DNA of 64,000 bases from Symbiodinium natans (Eukaryota; Sar; Dinophyceae; Suessiales; Symbiodiniaceae). Made by a program: the position numbers and the translations under genes. The DNA is taken from the NCBI GenBank assembly GCA_905221605.1, contig CAJNDS010002317.1, positions 126,001 to 190,000 of the forward strand, in the 5' to 3' direction. Positions 26,133-36,999 of the stretch are shown one piece after another. The notes below the pieces were generated by a model. It searched no databases. It was not told the origin of the DNA and was given only the letters and a program-made list of their open reading frames with translations. Every line of letters begins with the position of its first letter. Positions within the stretch are counted from its first letter, which is position 1.

Positions 26133-26252
26133 CCTAAACCCTAAACCCCAAACCCTAAACCCTATAAACCCTATAAACCCTCCAAACCCTATAAACCCTA
26201 TAAACCCTATAAACCCAATAAACCCCATAAACCCTATAAACCCTAAACCCCG
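26133..26252 (-). repeat. telomere-like tract with CCCTATAAA variants
   Basis: It begins as CCCTAAA units and changes to about nine units of AAACCCTAT (9 bases) before returning to CCCTAAA. This is a different variant from the TTGAGGG array at 7.4 kb, so separate tracts have homogenised different mutant units. Confidence 0.88.
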
Positions 26253-26489
26253 TTTCCCCCCTAATTCTCCCGACTTCCTGGCGCCTTGTAGAACCGCGGG
26301 CGGCTCGAGAGGCTACTGCCAGGCCGCGCATTGCCCGATTGCCCTTTGCCCAAGCAAGACGAGGCCCCTTCACCCGCAGCTCACGACTGCTCTTGGAGCC
26401 AGCTGCCAGGTATGTCATAAGAGTCATAAGTGTCAATAATAGCAGCACAACCACTCTGACGCGAGCATGTGCCCACATGGAGGCATTAG

Positions 26490-27350
26490 GAGTCCCTTGT
26501 CTTGGCTACGGACCCAGTGACGCCATTCCCCGGGGAAATCATCACCTTCCCAGCTGCAGCGTCAGCTGCAGGGCAGACTCTCAGATCCAGTGCTCCCTCT
26601 GGAGCAGACATACCGCAAAAAAACATTGCTTTCTCAACAAATGTCCCTTTCTCGGCCTGGTCCAGGAACCAAGCTGCCGTGTGTGAAACACGGGGAGATG
26701 CGCTGCAAGACTTGAGGTCGCAGGCGATATGCATCATGCGGCAAGCCTTCTCAACGCCCCCCGACGAATCCGACGCGTTCGGACCCTTCGCTTCCAACAG
26801 ACAAACCAGAAGCAGCATCATGTAGCAGACAGCATGCAATTCAAGAGGGCCACCTTAGAGACACGTACGTGACAAATTGCCAATTTGCAAGTACCCGTCT
26901 GCCGTGTCCAGGTTCTGTCCTTCCCTTTGTTGCTCTAAAAGCGCTCCCTTCAAGCCAAGCACCTTGCACTGACCATCCTCGCCGCTTAGCCACGCTCGCT
27001 GCCCATGGTCTTCATACTGACGTCAAAAGGACCGGCAAATGCAAAATCTGCATCGGTAGGCATCGGAACGCAAGTGAGAAAAGAACCGCCGAGAGACGGG
27101 AAACACGCTCACCTGCACCCAAGGGCAAAGACGGTGACAAAAAAAGACAAAGACAAATAGTCGACGTATCCTTGCTGTTTCCTGGAACCCGTTGCTTCGC
27201 TGCTTGGCTGCAAGCCACATTATCAATGCATGAAACCTGCGTGCCACAAAGTATTGCGTCCCTGATCTGGCTCACCCTGAACTGGCTCACCTCTGTTTGA
27301 AACGACTCCGTTTCTTTGCAGTCGACTAGCATTCGACCTCTTTTGCGCTT
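26490..27350. other. open frames on both strands, no call
   Basis: At 26486-26839 both strands are open for more than 100 codons. The minus frame (a hydrophobic start MMLLLVCLLEAKG, then WFLDQAEKGTFVEKAMFF) and the plus frame (from 26502) are both plausible. I cannot choose between them and call neither. Confidence 0.25.
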
Positions 27351-27734
27351 CTCCCGCTATGCTCGCCTGACACCCATGGCGCGCCATTTGGCCGCGGGGT
27401 GGTGAAACTTGCCACAGCGCTTCACGTTTTCGAGGCGCCGGTGGCCACTGCCAAGATATCCTTGGGAAGTTTTAGGGTTCAAGCACCGAGTGTTTGCTGT
27501 TAGGGTCTTTTAGCAGAGTGGCGTTCACTGTTGTCACCCATGCGCTGGCGAAAGCACCCGCCCTGCAGGGCAGCACTCGTCTGCGAAAATGATCGAACAC
27601 GCAACTATGCCACATTCTGCCACTACTTGCACTGCGAGGCGCGCAAGAAAAAGCATGAAAAAGCCAACCCCCCCTGCCTATTGATGGACTCACGGCTGGC
27701 AACTGCAGAAGCCTGGCAGGATTGATCCGCGGGG

Positions 27735-28110
27735 TCTCCACGGTGACCGTCGGGCCAGGAAGAACACGACGCACGCGCTCTACCTGGGAAAAGCACGAAA
27801 AATGCGAATCTTCTTGGCGCTCGCCGAGGGCCCGTGCCTTGAACTTGGGAGGTGCGGGCTTCTGCACCGGCAATGTCAGCCTGAGTTATCATAAAGATTC
27901 CATCCTTTTGGTCGCCCAAAATAATGCCCTCATGCGTGAGGAGTCACTCAAAGTTGCTGATCTTGTAATCCCGCCAGGCTGTGTCCATACCCATCTCCTT
28001 GGGGTCTGACATTCAGAGAAGAAAACATTGACGGATGCAACCCGGGCTGCCGACGTCGACCCGGTATGGGGCTTCATCCAGTATATACGGTTCGTACTCC
28101 TGGCAGAAAA
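27735..28110 (-). CDS. candidate exons, unknown product
   Basis: Three minus-strand blocks in order: QEYEPYILDEAPYRVDVGSP (about 28110-28030), PKEMGMDTAWRDYKISNFE (about 28010-27950) with GIILGDQKDGIFMITQAD next (about 27925-27880), and a basic stretch containing PPKFKARALGERQEDSHFSC (about 27870-27735). All have strong protein-like composition. GTGACTCC directly after the Phe-Glu codons could be a donor site. They may be the 3' exons of the coiled-coil gene to the right, but no reading-frame link can be shown. Confidence 0.35.
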
Positions 28111-28288
28111 CTGCCACTAGTCAAGCATTGAGCAGAAATGGTTTTGATGTCATCCCTCACACGTGGGCGCTCATCAAACGACGCAAGGAAAGTCCTGAAA
28201 GATGTCAGCCATATCCTGAAGGCAAAGAGAATTATTACGCAAAGCCCGTGGAAGAATCGAGAATACCTGGAGCTGCAGAAGCCCCTCA

Positions 28289-28411
28289 AATTTGGTGGTT
28301 GTCAAAATTATGGTCCCTTTTTGGATTCCTATTGTAATACGGCACCGAATATTTAGGGCACCCATGGACACCCCAAAAGGGATCATAATATTGACAGCCA
28401 CCCAAATCCTT
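28289..28411. repeat. imperfect foldback repeat
   Basis: The left arm (28289-28325, TTTGGTGGTTGTCAAAATTA...) and the right arm (28373-28411) are reverse complements with about 80 percent agreement, enclosing some 47 bases. It probably relates to short foldback elements like the dispersed family nearby. It is non-coding. Confidence 0.6.
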
Positions 28412-28507
28412 ATGGGCCTCTTCTGGCGTCTCCTCTCCGATACGATGCGTTGGCTTCGTGCGTGCCCTGATATGCTTCTGCCGCTCTTCCTCCATCTGCT
28501 GGAGAGC

Positions 28508-28634
28508 CTTCAGGGTTTAGGGTTTAAGGCTTAGGGTTTAGGGTTTAGGCTGTTTAGGGTTTAGGGTTTAGGGTTTAGGGTTTAGGGTTTAGGGTTTAGG
28601 GTTTAGGGTTTAGGGTTTAGGGTTTAGGGTTTAG
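28508..28634 (+). repeat. interstitial (TTTAGGG)n tract
   Basis: About 17 TTTAGGG units, with three imperfect ones at the left. It lies between candidate exons, so if the minus-strand gene is real, this tract is intronic or lies just beyond its 3' end. Confidence 0.95.
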
Positions 28635-28640
28635 TGTAAG

Positions 28641-28718
28641 CACGAAAATTTGGGGTACAAGGGACTCCTACTCTTTGGGGGTCCATATTCGGGGCCCCCC
28701 TACTGTCGTAAACCTCAT
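28641..28718 (-). repeat. dispersed short repeat, copy D (reverse orientation)
   Basis: Read on the minus strand it has GTTTACGACAGTAGGGG, then CCCCAAAGAGTAGGAGTCCC and later TTTTCG, matching the cores of copies A to C. It directly abuts the TTTAGGG tract, the second case of this repeat touching telomere-like units. Confidence 0.55.
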
Positions 28719-28724
28719 GGTTGT

Positions 28725-31060
28725 TGCTGCTGGCCGCGGAAAAAATCCTCTGGCCTCCTTCAGCCTACGGTTCAGAATCGCCAAGATCTGGAGTTGGTCC
28801 GACGTCTTGTCTTTGTACCTCCGGCGCCAGGTCAAAGCAGGCGTAGACACACCGTCTCGCAGTGCTACTTCTACGCCACGCCCGATTCTTAGGCATTCCG
28901 TCACGCCCGCATCAGGACAGTCTCGGCGAGCTGGCTGCGCGGAGGACATGCCGTGACGCGTCACAACGGTGCAAGTTGGAAGCGCGAGGCGTCGCAGCGC
29001 CGGCGCCATTAGACGATGCACCAAATGCAAGTCAAGGAGCTGCTCAAATTGCTGGGCATACGTGTGCATGTGCTCAGCGAAACGCTCCCTTAGTTCAGCG
29101 CATGAGTGTACCCAGCGCCACAACCGGCGACGGGGCTGTGAAAGCAGGCTTCGGCCAGAGAACTGCTGCTGCTGCAACTCCTTTTGCAGTCCTTGCCATC
29201 GGCTCTCAGCTTCACGTCTCTCCTGCAAGGAGCTTGGGTTGAACCTTGATAGAGCATGACAAGAGCTCCAAAACCCACCCCCCCCCCCCAAAAAAAAAAA
29301 AAACAAAATATATATATATATATATAACAATAATAATCATGATGATGATGGTGATAATTATAATGATATAAAAAACTAAAAGTAAAATAACAACTTCGGC
29401 CTCCTGTGCTGTCACCTCCTGGCGCTTCAACTCAGCCTCCAGGCTGGAGGTTTCCCGGCCAAGCTGCTTCACCAGCTCGTCACGGCCTTATACAGGGGGG
29501 CCCAAGGAAATCAAGGGGGGGAGGGGGGGGGGGGGGGGGGGGGGGGGGGAGGGGGGAGAGGGGGGAGGGGCCTTGGCTGGATGTTTCGCTTGCTTCGAGG
29601 AGCAAAGAAGCAGAGGCAGGGGCAAGAGAGCTGATGCTTCAGCTGGGCGACCTCACCTTTCAGGCGTGCGGCACGAAAGCAAGCTACAAGACCTTTTTGG
29701 GTCAAGGCAAAAAGCTGACCGATTGCAATGAGTTGAAGAACGCGAACGAGGGAGGATGCACATGGGGTGCAACATGAACAACAGACACTCAGACAGCGAC
29801 TCAGACCATCAGAGACTCAAAACTGTACCCTTGCAGTGAATGGCGGAGGCTGAACTGAAGCCCTGTGGAATGCTTGTGCCGGCACTTGGAACAACATGGA
29901 TCACGTCATTTAAAAAAGAATAGGCACGCAAAGAACGCACGACCAAAAGTGAAGGTCTGTTCCCTGGCCGAGCTTGTCGTTTTGCGCAGCAGCAGCAGCA
30001 GCAGCAGCTTTGATATCTTTCTGCGAAAACACCTCCCCTTGTGGAGGCATCTGATTTTTGCCCTTGCCGGGGAGAACACGGCTCAACTGGCCAATGCTTG
30101 GCACCCCGCCGTATTTCAATGTATGCCGTTTAATCCAAGCCGAAGCAGAGTGGTTGCGCAGGCTGCTAGCTGCCCGGCATGTTCCAGGATCTTCAGAGGT
30201 GGCATGCGCCAGCGCACCGAAAGACACGTGTGGTATCAAGGGGTGCTGTTCTGGGGATGCAGGCACCTTCAGCAGCATGTGTGTCATCACATTGATACCA
30301 GTGCCATTTCACTACAAAGTGAGAAGACCGATTGTACTACGCAACCTCTTGAGTTCTCCAGCTGCTGCTCCAGAGAGTGGACTTGTTCCTCGAGGTGCTC
30401 CTGTTCCAGTGACATCGCGAGCACTCTTGAGATGGCAAACTATAAGTCCAGGGTCCTTGTGCTTGGCAGCCGTAAGGTACGATTCTTGCGAAGCCACAAC
30501 ACCTCACTGACCATCAGACCAGCTTGACAAACACAAAAATACAAAAAACACAGATCTGTAAGCCACCTTTCAGCTGCGTGATTTCGGCCTTCTGGGCCTG
30601 AACCAGGCCCTGCACCAAACGAGGATTTTAGACCCAAGACGTGCTTTTTTTGCAAAATCCGGTGAACCCGACGCCTCCGTATCCAGCACGTTCTCACGTA
30701 GCTCTCCCAACATCTTGCCGTACTTGTCCTGCCGCGCAAGCAGGGTCAAGCTGTTGCTGACAGCTCCTTGGCGCCATGTCAGTGCCCACAGCACTTATGT
30801 GGCTGCAACCCTAAACCCTAAACCCGAAAATGCAGCTGCCTCCATCTTCTCAGTCATCTCGTCCCGGATCTTTCGAACCTGGGGCAATCGCCATAGAGCG
30901 ACAAGAATGCCCTCGTCCCGAACGCCTTCTCGCAAGCTACTTTGCCTATGTCTGGCCTCTGTCTCGACAACCACCGCATGATTCCTGAACTCTTGGAGGA
31001 AGGCAGCACGCGCCCTTTGCAGATGCGCCTCCACGAAGAGCCAATAGCACATGAGGAGTG
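28725..31060 (-). CDS. candidate multi-exon coiled-coil gene
   Basis: A series of minus-strand blocks rich in Glu, Gln, Leu, Arg and Lys, separated by non-coding stretches. From right to left: an alpha-helical block with AHLQRARAAFLQEFRNHAVV and RKIRDEMTEKMEAAAF (about 31030-30835); QDKYGKMLGELRENVLDTEA (about 30740-30670); GLVQAQKAEITQLKGG (about 30620-30565); SLEQEHLEEQVHSLEQQLEN (about 30430-30360); AARLKGEVAQLKHQLS (about 29670-29620); LGRETSSLEAELKRQEVTAQ (about 29470-29400); RREAESRWQGLQKELQQQQF and an aromatic/Leu helix (about 29240-29000); and TSDQLQILAILNRRLKEARG (about 28830-28745). Heptad patterns suggest a long coiled-coil cytoskeletal or scaffold protein. The candidate introns hold CCCTAAA units (30805-30827), poly-G and AT repeats. 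Splice sites are not assigned. That this is one gene is inference. Confidence 0.45.
29278..29375. repeat. poly-C, poly-A and TA microsatellites
   Basis: An 11-base C run, a 13-base A run, then TATATA and AAT/GAT-rich repeats. They sit between candidate coiled-coil exons. Confidence 0.9.
29513..29570 (+). repeat. poly-G tract
   Basis: G-only stretches, including an uninterrupted run of about 27 G (29523-29549), broken by single A bases farther right. Polyglycine or polyproline frames through it are artefacts. It could form quadruplex structures or cause assembly errors. Confidence 0.93.
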
Positions 31061-31074
31061 TTGATTAAGCTACG

Positions 31075-34000
31075 GCAAGGCAGCAACTATCACGCACAAA
31101 GGCCTGGAATTTCTGTTCGATGTACTGCACGGTTCCTTTTTCCCGAAAGTTCTTCATTTCCTGGCTTGAAAACAAAAGGCAGCGAGGACTGATATCCAAA
31201 TAGGGACATATGACAGTCACAAAGAAAACGCTGAAGGCTGTGACGCAGTTGCCTTGGGGTCCAATTCCACCTCCTGTGTGGAGAAGGTCTTGAAAATCTT
31301 GTCCAAACTGGCACATAACCTGAGACAACATCGGACATGAGAGTCACGAGAATCAGCAGGAAAGCTCTCAAGTGTGCCAACACGCGCCAACACGCGTTTC
31401 GAGATTGCAGCCCTATGGCAACTTTACAGCCAGCAACTAGCAATTAAAAAGAAGTGGGTCAGCTGCAGGCACTCAAGGATTCACACTCACTGACGGGCTG
31501 TTGGCTGACAGGTCCCATATTGCACTGAGAGGCTTCGCGACATCTGCTGCCATGAGGTCGTGGCGGGCGAAACCAAAGTCTGATCCATCTTTCGAGCACG
31601 ATAACGCGCCATGCCAATCCGCATGCGCAGCAGCACTGTCAGGACTTGATGAGGACTTTCTGCATCTTGACCGAGCATGACCGAGCTTAGACAGGTTACA
31701 ACGCAGGCAACACGGAACGTTTTGCTTAACGCGTCCACAGTCGGCCCGTCAAGGAAAGGCACAACCCTAACAAGCTTTGCTTGAAATGGCTGGCCACTGA
31801 AAGTGCCTGAGGAGGAATGTCCAGTGCAATGAAGTTGTGGACGCTGATGGCCTTCCTAGTGTTCTGCCTTTTACGAGGCTACTCGACTTTCTGACCTCTG
31901 CTTCTGTGCAGTTCAACATTGCTCCCCGACAGATTTGCAGCTATGCTCTTGGCATGAGAGCATGTGACATGTTATGTCCCATCTGCAGCAACGGACGTGC
32001 ATCCGGTCTTTCAGGCCATCATGTATCATAGTGCATCACCGTCAAAACCATGGTGTCATCTGAACTTCGAAGCTTCTCCAGAAGAATATCCGTAGCCCCC
32101 GAGTGGCCATTCACCGACACGATACCTTCAGCTCATGTCCCTTTGCAAGTTGCTGCCTCCCCTGTGTCCGATGCGAGCCCGACCTGCGACTGCTGCCGAG
32201 CCACGATCGTTGGCCGCCACTGCCATCTCAGGCTTTGCCTTGTTCCACTCAGCCACGAGACCGCTGCCAACAGACGCCTGAAGCAAAGACATCCCAATGC
32301 TGGTGGCATGATGTCCCTATGCAGCCGTACTGGCAAGCACAAGAAGCTGGACACATCGTAGTCATCGAAGTGATTGGTCTTGCTCATCAAGGTTCAATCC
32401 ACGGCTTTGCCGACGTCTTCCGGTAGTTCACATCAATACCCAAACGGCCTCAGCAAGCAACAAGGAGCTGTAGAGTGTGTCCCTGCGTGCCTCTGTAACT
32501 CACGCCCACGCGCCTGGTTTGTGCAGAACAAGTGTCCTCTCTTCGGGACGCTTCACTGTTAAGCGTATGTCCTGCAGTGCGACAATTATTCACTCACAGC
32601 AAGCTGTGGCCTGGCATTGAATCCGCTGATGCAACTTCGGAATGTCCTTCACGTCTCTGTCCTCAAGCTTGCTGGAGATGTCCTCCCCACTACAGGGCTC
32701 GCCGTTTACTTCCAGTATCTGATCCTTAGTCACCATTGGATGCTTGACAAGATTCTACTGGACAGGCAAGAGACACCAAAAGAAAAAAGCCGCACAACAA
32801 CACAGCCGAAGTAGGCCCGCCCTGGCACAAAGAGATTCCTAAAGTTGCTTTTCTGTTGTTGAGAAAGCTGCGGCCCGAAGCCATGTGGGTGTATAACAAC
32901 CAACGAATTTGCCGATGGACTGGTGCTAGGTGCTTAGTGTTACTAAGCCACCGCTGCAGGGGCAAGATGACTGCAACAGCGGCACTCTGGTTGTGCACTG
33001 ACATTTCCATGAGCCGGATTTTCATTGCCTCCTCGTGCTGGCTCAGAATTTAACCGGCTTCTTGGCACTTTCCCGGACTACCGCTCTTGACAAGCATGCA
33101 CTGGAGAAGCCTGAACACTGCGGCGCGGGCGTATTTTGCAACCTCAAACTTGTGGTGGTTTTCGTGCCATGATGCGCAAACAGAATTCGCTGACCTGGGA
33201 CGCCCCTCTTCGCACTTCAATGCAACGATTGCACGTGGAAGAGGTGCGCTTGCCAAACATGTGCCACTCGCGCAACTGTATGCATCACTCATCAGAGACT
33301 TGGGCAGCGTGAAAGTTTGCTTTCTGTGCCTGGCTGCTGGACACCGCTTCACAGAACAAATTGACACGTACGATACGAATGGGGGGCTTGTGGGTGTAGC
33401 TGAGCTAGAAACGCTGCACAGTGGTAGTGAGTGTACGGCACTCTCTACTTTGCATCATGTTCTGTGGCTGGGTAAGAGATAGCAGCCACCCTTTGGGCTT
33501 CGAGAAGTTGTGCAGAAAGCAACCACAAGTTTTCAAGATGCATGCGAATGGTACGTACACGAATACTTCAACAACTCACCACACATGGGCAACATCAGCT
33601 TGACATTCAGAGGCTGAGAGAAGTTGGATGAAGTGCAGCTGTGCAGCAAAAGGCTTAATCTGCTTCGTCGGGTTGGACTCATTCCAGATCGCCGCGGCAC
33701 CTCCAGTGACGTCCTGCTCAAGAAACAGCTCCACGTGAACCATTCGAGGAGTCAAAGAGTTGCCACCACGCGAACAAAGGCAGGCAGGAAAGAGCATCGA
33801 ATTAACGTGAAAAAATCAACTTGCAGCTGAGCGTCTCTCACAATCACGCATACTGAGTTTGACCGGTCCACTGACAAGCCGAATGACCCCGTGCCGCCCT
33901 TCAAGACCACGATGAAACGACTGTCGTCTTCCTGCGCAAGGCAGTGCCAAAGAATTGCGCTCAGCAGCTATATGGCATGCAAAAGTGTGTAGCTCGCATT

Positions 34001-34460
34001 CCCTCAGTCACATTCTGTCGAAATCAGCATGCACCTGTACTTCGTCTGCAAGGGTGCCAAACGCTTTCGGTGTTGTCTTCAACTCTGGAGCCAAATCAAG
34101 TTGGTTCTCCTCACGGTGGTGAGCACCGGAAATTGCTGAAAACAGCCTGATGAAAACACAGCGAGGACAGCACAAGTGGCACCACATCCTTGTCATCTGA
34201 AGCGCAACAATGACAGAACATCGTCTGAAAGTTGCTGCGGTCTGCCGGCAGCAAGTACTGCCGACATCAATCTTGAGCCAAATTTCAGCCAGAACACCGG
34301 ATCGCTTGCTAACTGAAACTTACACGGTACGTAGTGTGCCTTCCCTTGAGAGGCTCGCCTTCCTGTCACTTGCTGGCATCGGTGATTCTTTGCCCTTGAA
34401 GCAGCTTCCTCATGCCAGGAGCCACTCGAACATAAACATGAGGAAAGGGTTGTCCTAATT
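31075..34460 (-). CDS. scattered candidate exons, one PDZ-like
   Basis: Several minus-strand blocks look like exons: FREKGTVQYIEQKFQAFVRD (about 31155-31090), SPHQVLTVLLRMRIGMARYR (about 31660-31590), a PDZ-like piece DQILEVNGEPCSGEDISSKL (about 32730-32640), EEAMKIRLMEMSVHNQSAAV followed by ILPLQ at a possible donor (about 33040-32965), KFEVAKYARAAVFRLLQCML (about 33145-33085) and VHVELFLEQDVTGGAAAIWN (about 33740-33680). Order and strand agree with the PDZ-like blocks at 36.4-37.0 kb and the coiled-coil blocks below 31 kb. Connection into one gene is inference. Borders are approximate. Confidence 0.33.
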
Positions 34461-34848
34461 CAAAGACGAAAGCTTACAAACGACATCGGCCTGCAGTGAA
34501 CAGCTGAGCTATGTTGAACTCATTTACTTCTGATTCAAGTCCAGGCGCGCGCGAAAACTCTGCTTACAACCTCAAACATCATCCCGTGCGGCAGCTTCTT
34601 CAGCCGGTTGTTACATCCACACTTGATCGCTAAATTGCTCCCTTGTCAATGCTCATCGACGTACAATGGATCGAAAAAATTAGGCTTGCCATCTCTTGTG
34701 TTCCCACATTGGGGCTTCTGTCCTAGCCAAAAGTGCACAAGAAGTGGAGACATGTGTGGCGCACATGTCCAACGCATCCCTTTCCGTCGTGTTCGGCGCG
34801 TCCTTGCAGCAACTGAGGTGTCCTCCTACATGACACCTAAACATTACC

Positions 34849-34895
34849 CCCTAAACCCTAAACCCTAAACCCTAAATCCTAAACCCTGAACCCTA
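34849..34895 (-). repeat. short CCCTAAA tract
   Basis: About six units with CCCTAAT and CCCTGAA variants. It is telomere-like and isolated in otherwise ordinary sequence. Confidence 0.85.
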
Positions 34896-34899
34896 AAGC

Positions 34900-36370
34900 C
34901 GTTAATCCGATAGGCACCCTTCAGGTGCCACACAGATTGCACACGTCGCAAAATCTCATCTGGGTGAAACAGTCAAGAAATCCCACGCTATGGGCGCGTG
35001 GATCTATCCCCATAATGCAAGAAAGTGATGACCATCCCGTGTTGGACAGATCGCAGCTTCTCCACCACTTCGAGTGGACCGCCTGTCCAAGTCTAGGCAT
35101 CAATATGCCAACTGCCCTACGACAAATCACACTGCAGTCAACACAGCACTTTTTTGCAACGGTTTTGTTTGTGCTCCTTTGGCCGGGGGGGAGGGAGGGG
35201 GGAGGGAGGAGGGGTTGTGTATTCTCATGGACAAATGCCTGTTTCCTTGGCAAAAACGGAAACCTCTATTTCCAGGTTCGCAGCAGCCGCTCTCCCCAAG
35301 TGGCAAACATAATGATCGCACGATGGGTTTTCCAAGGGGTTCTCATGTTTGAAAGCAATTCCTCTTTAAACTTTAATTAGGCCTTAGACTCTATGAAATC
35401 TGATCTTGAATGCTGATGTTTGTTGGTTTGCTTGCGCGTTTCAAACTAGGATATTCAAGTGATTGTAAAGGTGGGTTGCACCTCTTGTGGGCTTTCACAT
35501 CTTCGATTGTTCTATCGGAACGTTGTTATTGTGAAGCTCGCACATGGTTTTTCCCCAATTTTTTGCCAACACAATGCTCGTACATGTCTCGTTCTTACCT
35601 TGCAAAACAATGCTCACATGAATGACGGGCTTGGAAGGGGACGCACCAAACACAATTCTCGTATAACTAAGGGATTCGGATGTTTGATGTGTTGAACTGG
35701 CTCATATGGATGTTGAAGGAGTGGTTGTTGATGGCGCGACATTCTTTAGAACAAGTTGGTCCATTGATGGCGCGACGCTTTGGACGAAGTTTAGCCCGGC
35801 TTATAACAGCAGGAGATTCCTTGGAGCAACTTCTGCCTGGCTCGAGAGAAGGGTTAGGGAGGGCGGCGGGGGTGTGCTGCGGGGTGTGGACGTGATGTGA
35901 GTGCTAGATTTCCTGCTCTCGCAGCCAAGTAGGGTGCGCTGAGCAAAGGCGCCAGTCGGTCCCACATAGTCCCAGCACATACCCTCTTCCAATGCATATT
36001 GCTTGTTGCATATTGCTTGCAGCCACCAACCTTTGACAGGGCCTCATTGCCATGTATGGATTCGGAAGGACATGATTTGTTTCCACTGTTGTTTTACCTA
36101 CTCGTATTCCTGACAAAGCCTCACCTGCACATGTTTTTGTTTGATGTAATGTTAGTGTTGTGTCGGGAGGATAAAGGTGATGACTTAAAAGTCGGAGTTT
36201 TGTTTTAATTATGGGGCGGCCTTGTTTGAAACTTGTCGTGTACCGTACATACACATCCGCAACTTGTGTTGGATGGGCCCAGGCTCTCCAACAGAAACCA
36301 AAAGGGTGAAAAACAAAAACAATACTTGACAAACACGCGCTCTGTTTCCAGGAACCACACACAAAGCATG
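34900..36370. other. no recognisable gene
   Basis: Frames of up to 152 codons are open on both strands, with no domain seen. A G-rich patch lies at about 35185-35215. Confidence 0.35.
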
Positions 36371-36995
36371 CATAGTTACGAACGCCGGGTCGCCTGACAC
36401 GCCGTTGACCGACAGAATCCTGTCATGCACGTCCACGTTCAACTGCGGCTTGTCCAGGTTCCACTGACCCACTGCGCCCCCACGAACACCGGTGACCCAT
36501 GGCCTTGGAACAATTCGCCATTGCACCACAACACACTTGTGGGAGCATGCCTGTGCAGGGGAGACCCAACATGAAGCAATGTCACACCCTGCCTGACAGA
36601 AATTCCTTTGCGAAAACTGATGTCTAGGCCAAGGCGATCATTTTGAGGAAGAACAACCAATCGCTCTTCAGGCCGTTGGACAAGAAAAGTCAGCTGATCG
36701 CAACCGGCATCTTCCATTTTGTGCCGCAACATGGTGCCTTGAAACGGGCTTGTGTAGTGACAAACGAAGCTGTGCTCACAACTTCAATACATGCTGCGAC
36801 GACACAAACTATGCAAACAAGATTCTCGAACATGGTTCCTTAGTCTGAAAGAAGCGGAACATGTTCTTCAAACAAGCAAATGTTTTTTGGCCTGTGGTGT
36901 TGACATGCATTCTGAAGCAAGATTCTCCATTCACTTCCAACAACCGATCAAAACGTTGTATCTGCACGTTGTCCACATCATCGTTCCATTGCCGC
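36371..36995 (-). CDS. candidate exons with PDZ-like repeats
   Basis: Three minus-strand blocks. The rightmost (about 36995-36915) has WNDDVDNVQIQRFDRLLEVN. The middle (about 36702-36604) has LTFLVQRPEERLVVLPQNDR followed by LGLDISF. The left (about 36496-36371) has GVRGGAVGQWNLDKPQLNVD, then VHDRILSVNGVSGDPAFV. The pattern of a GLDI-type strand, a GGAV segment and DRI(L/V)xVNG is that of PDZ domains, here split between exons. The two DR(L/I)LxVNG motifs suggest at least two domains in tandem. PDZ domains bind C-terminal peptides in scaffolds. Splice sites and ends are not determined. Confidence 0.45.
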
Positions 36996-36999
36996 AACG

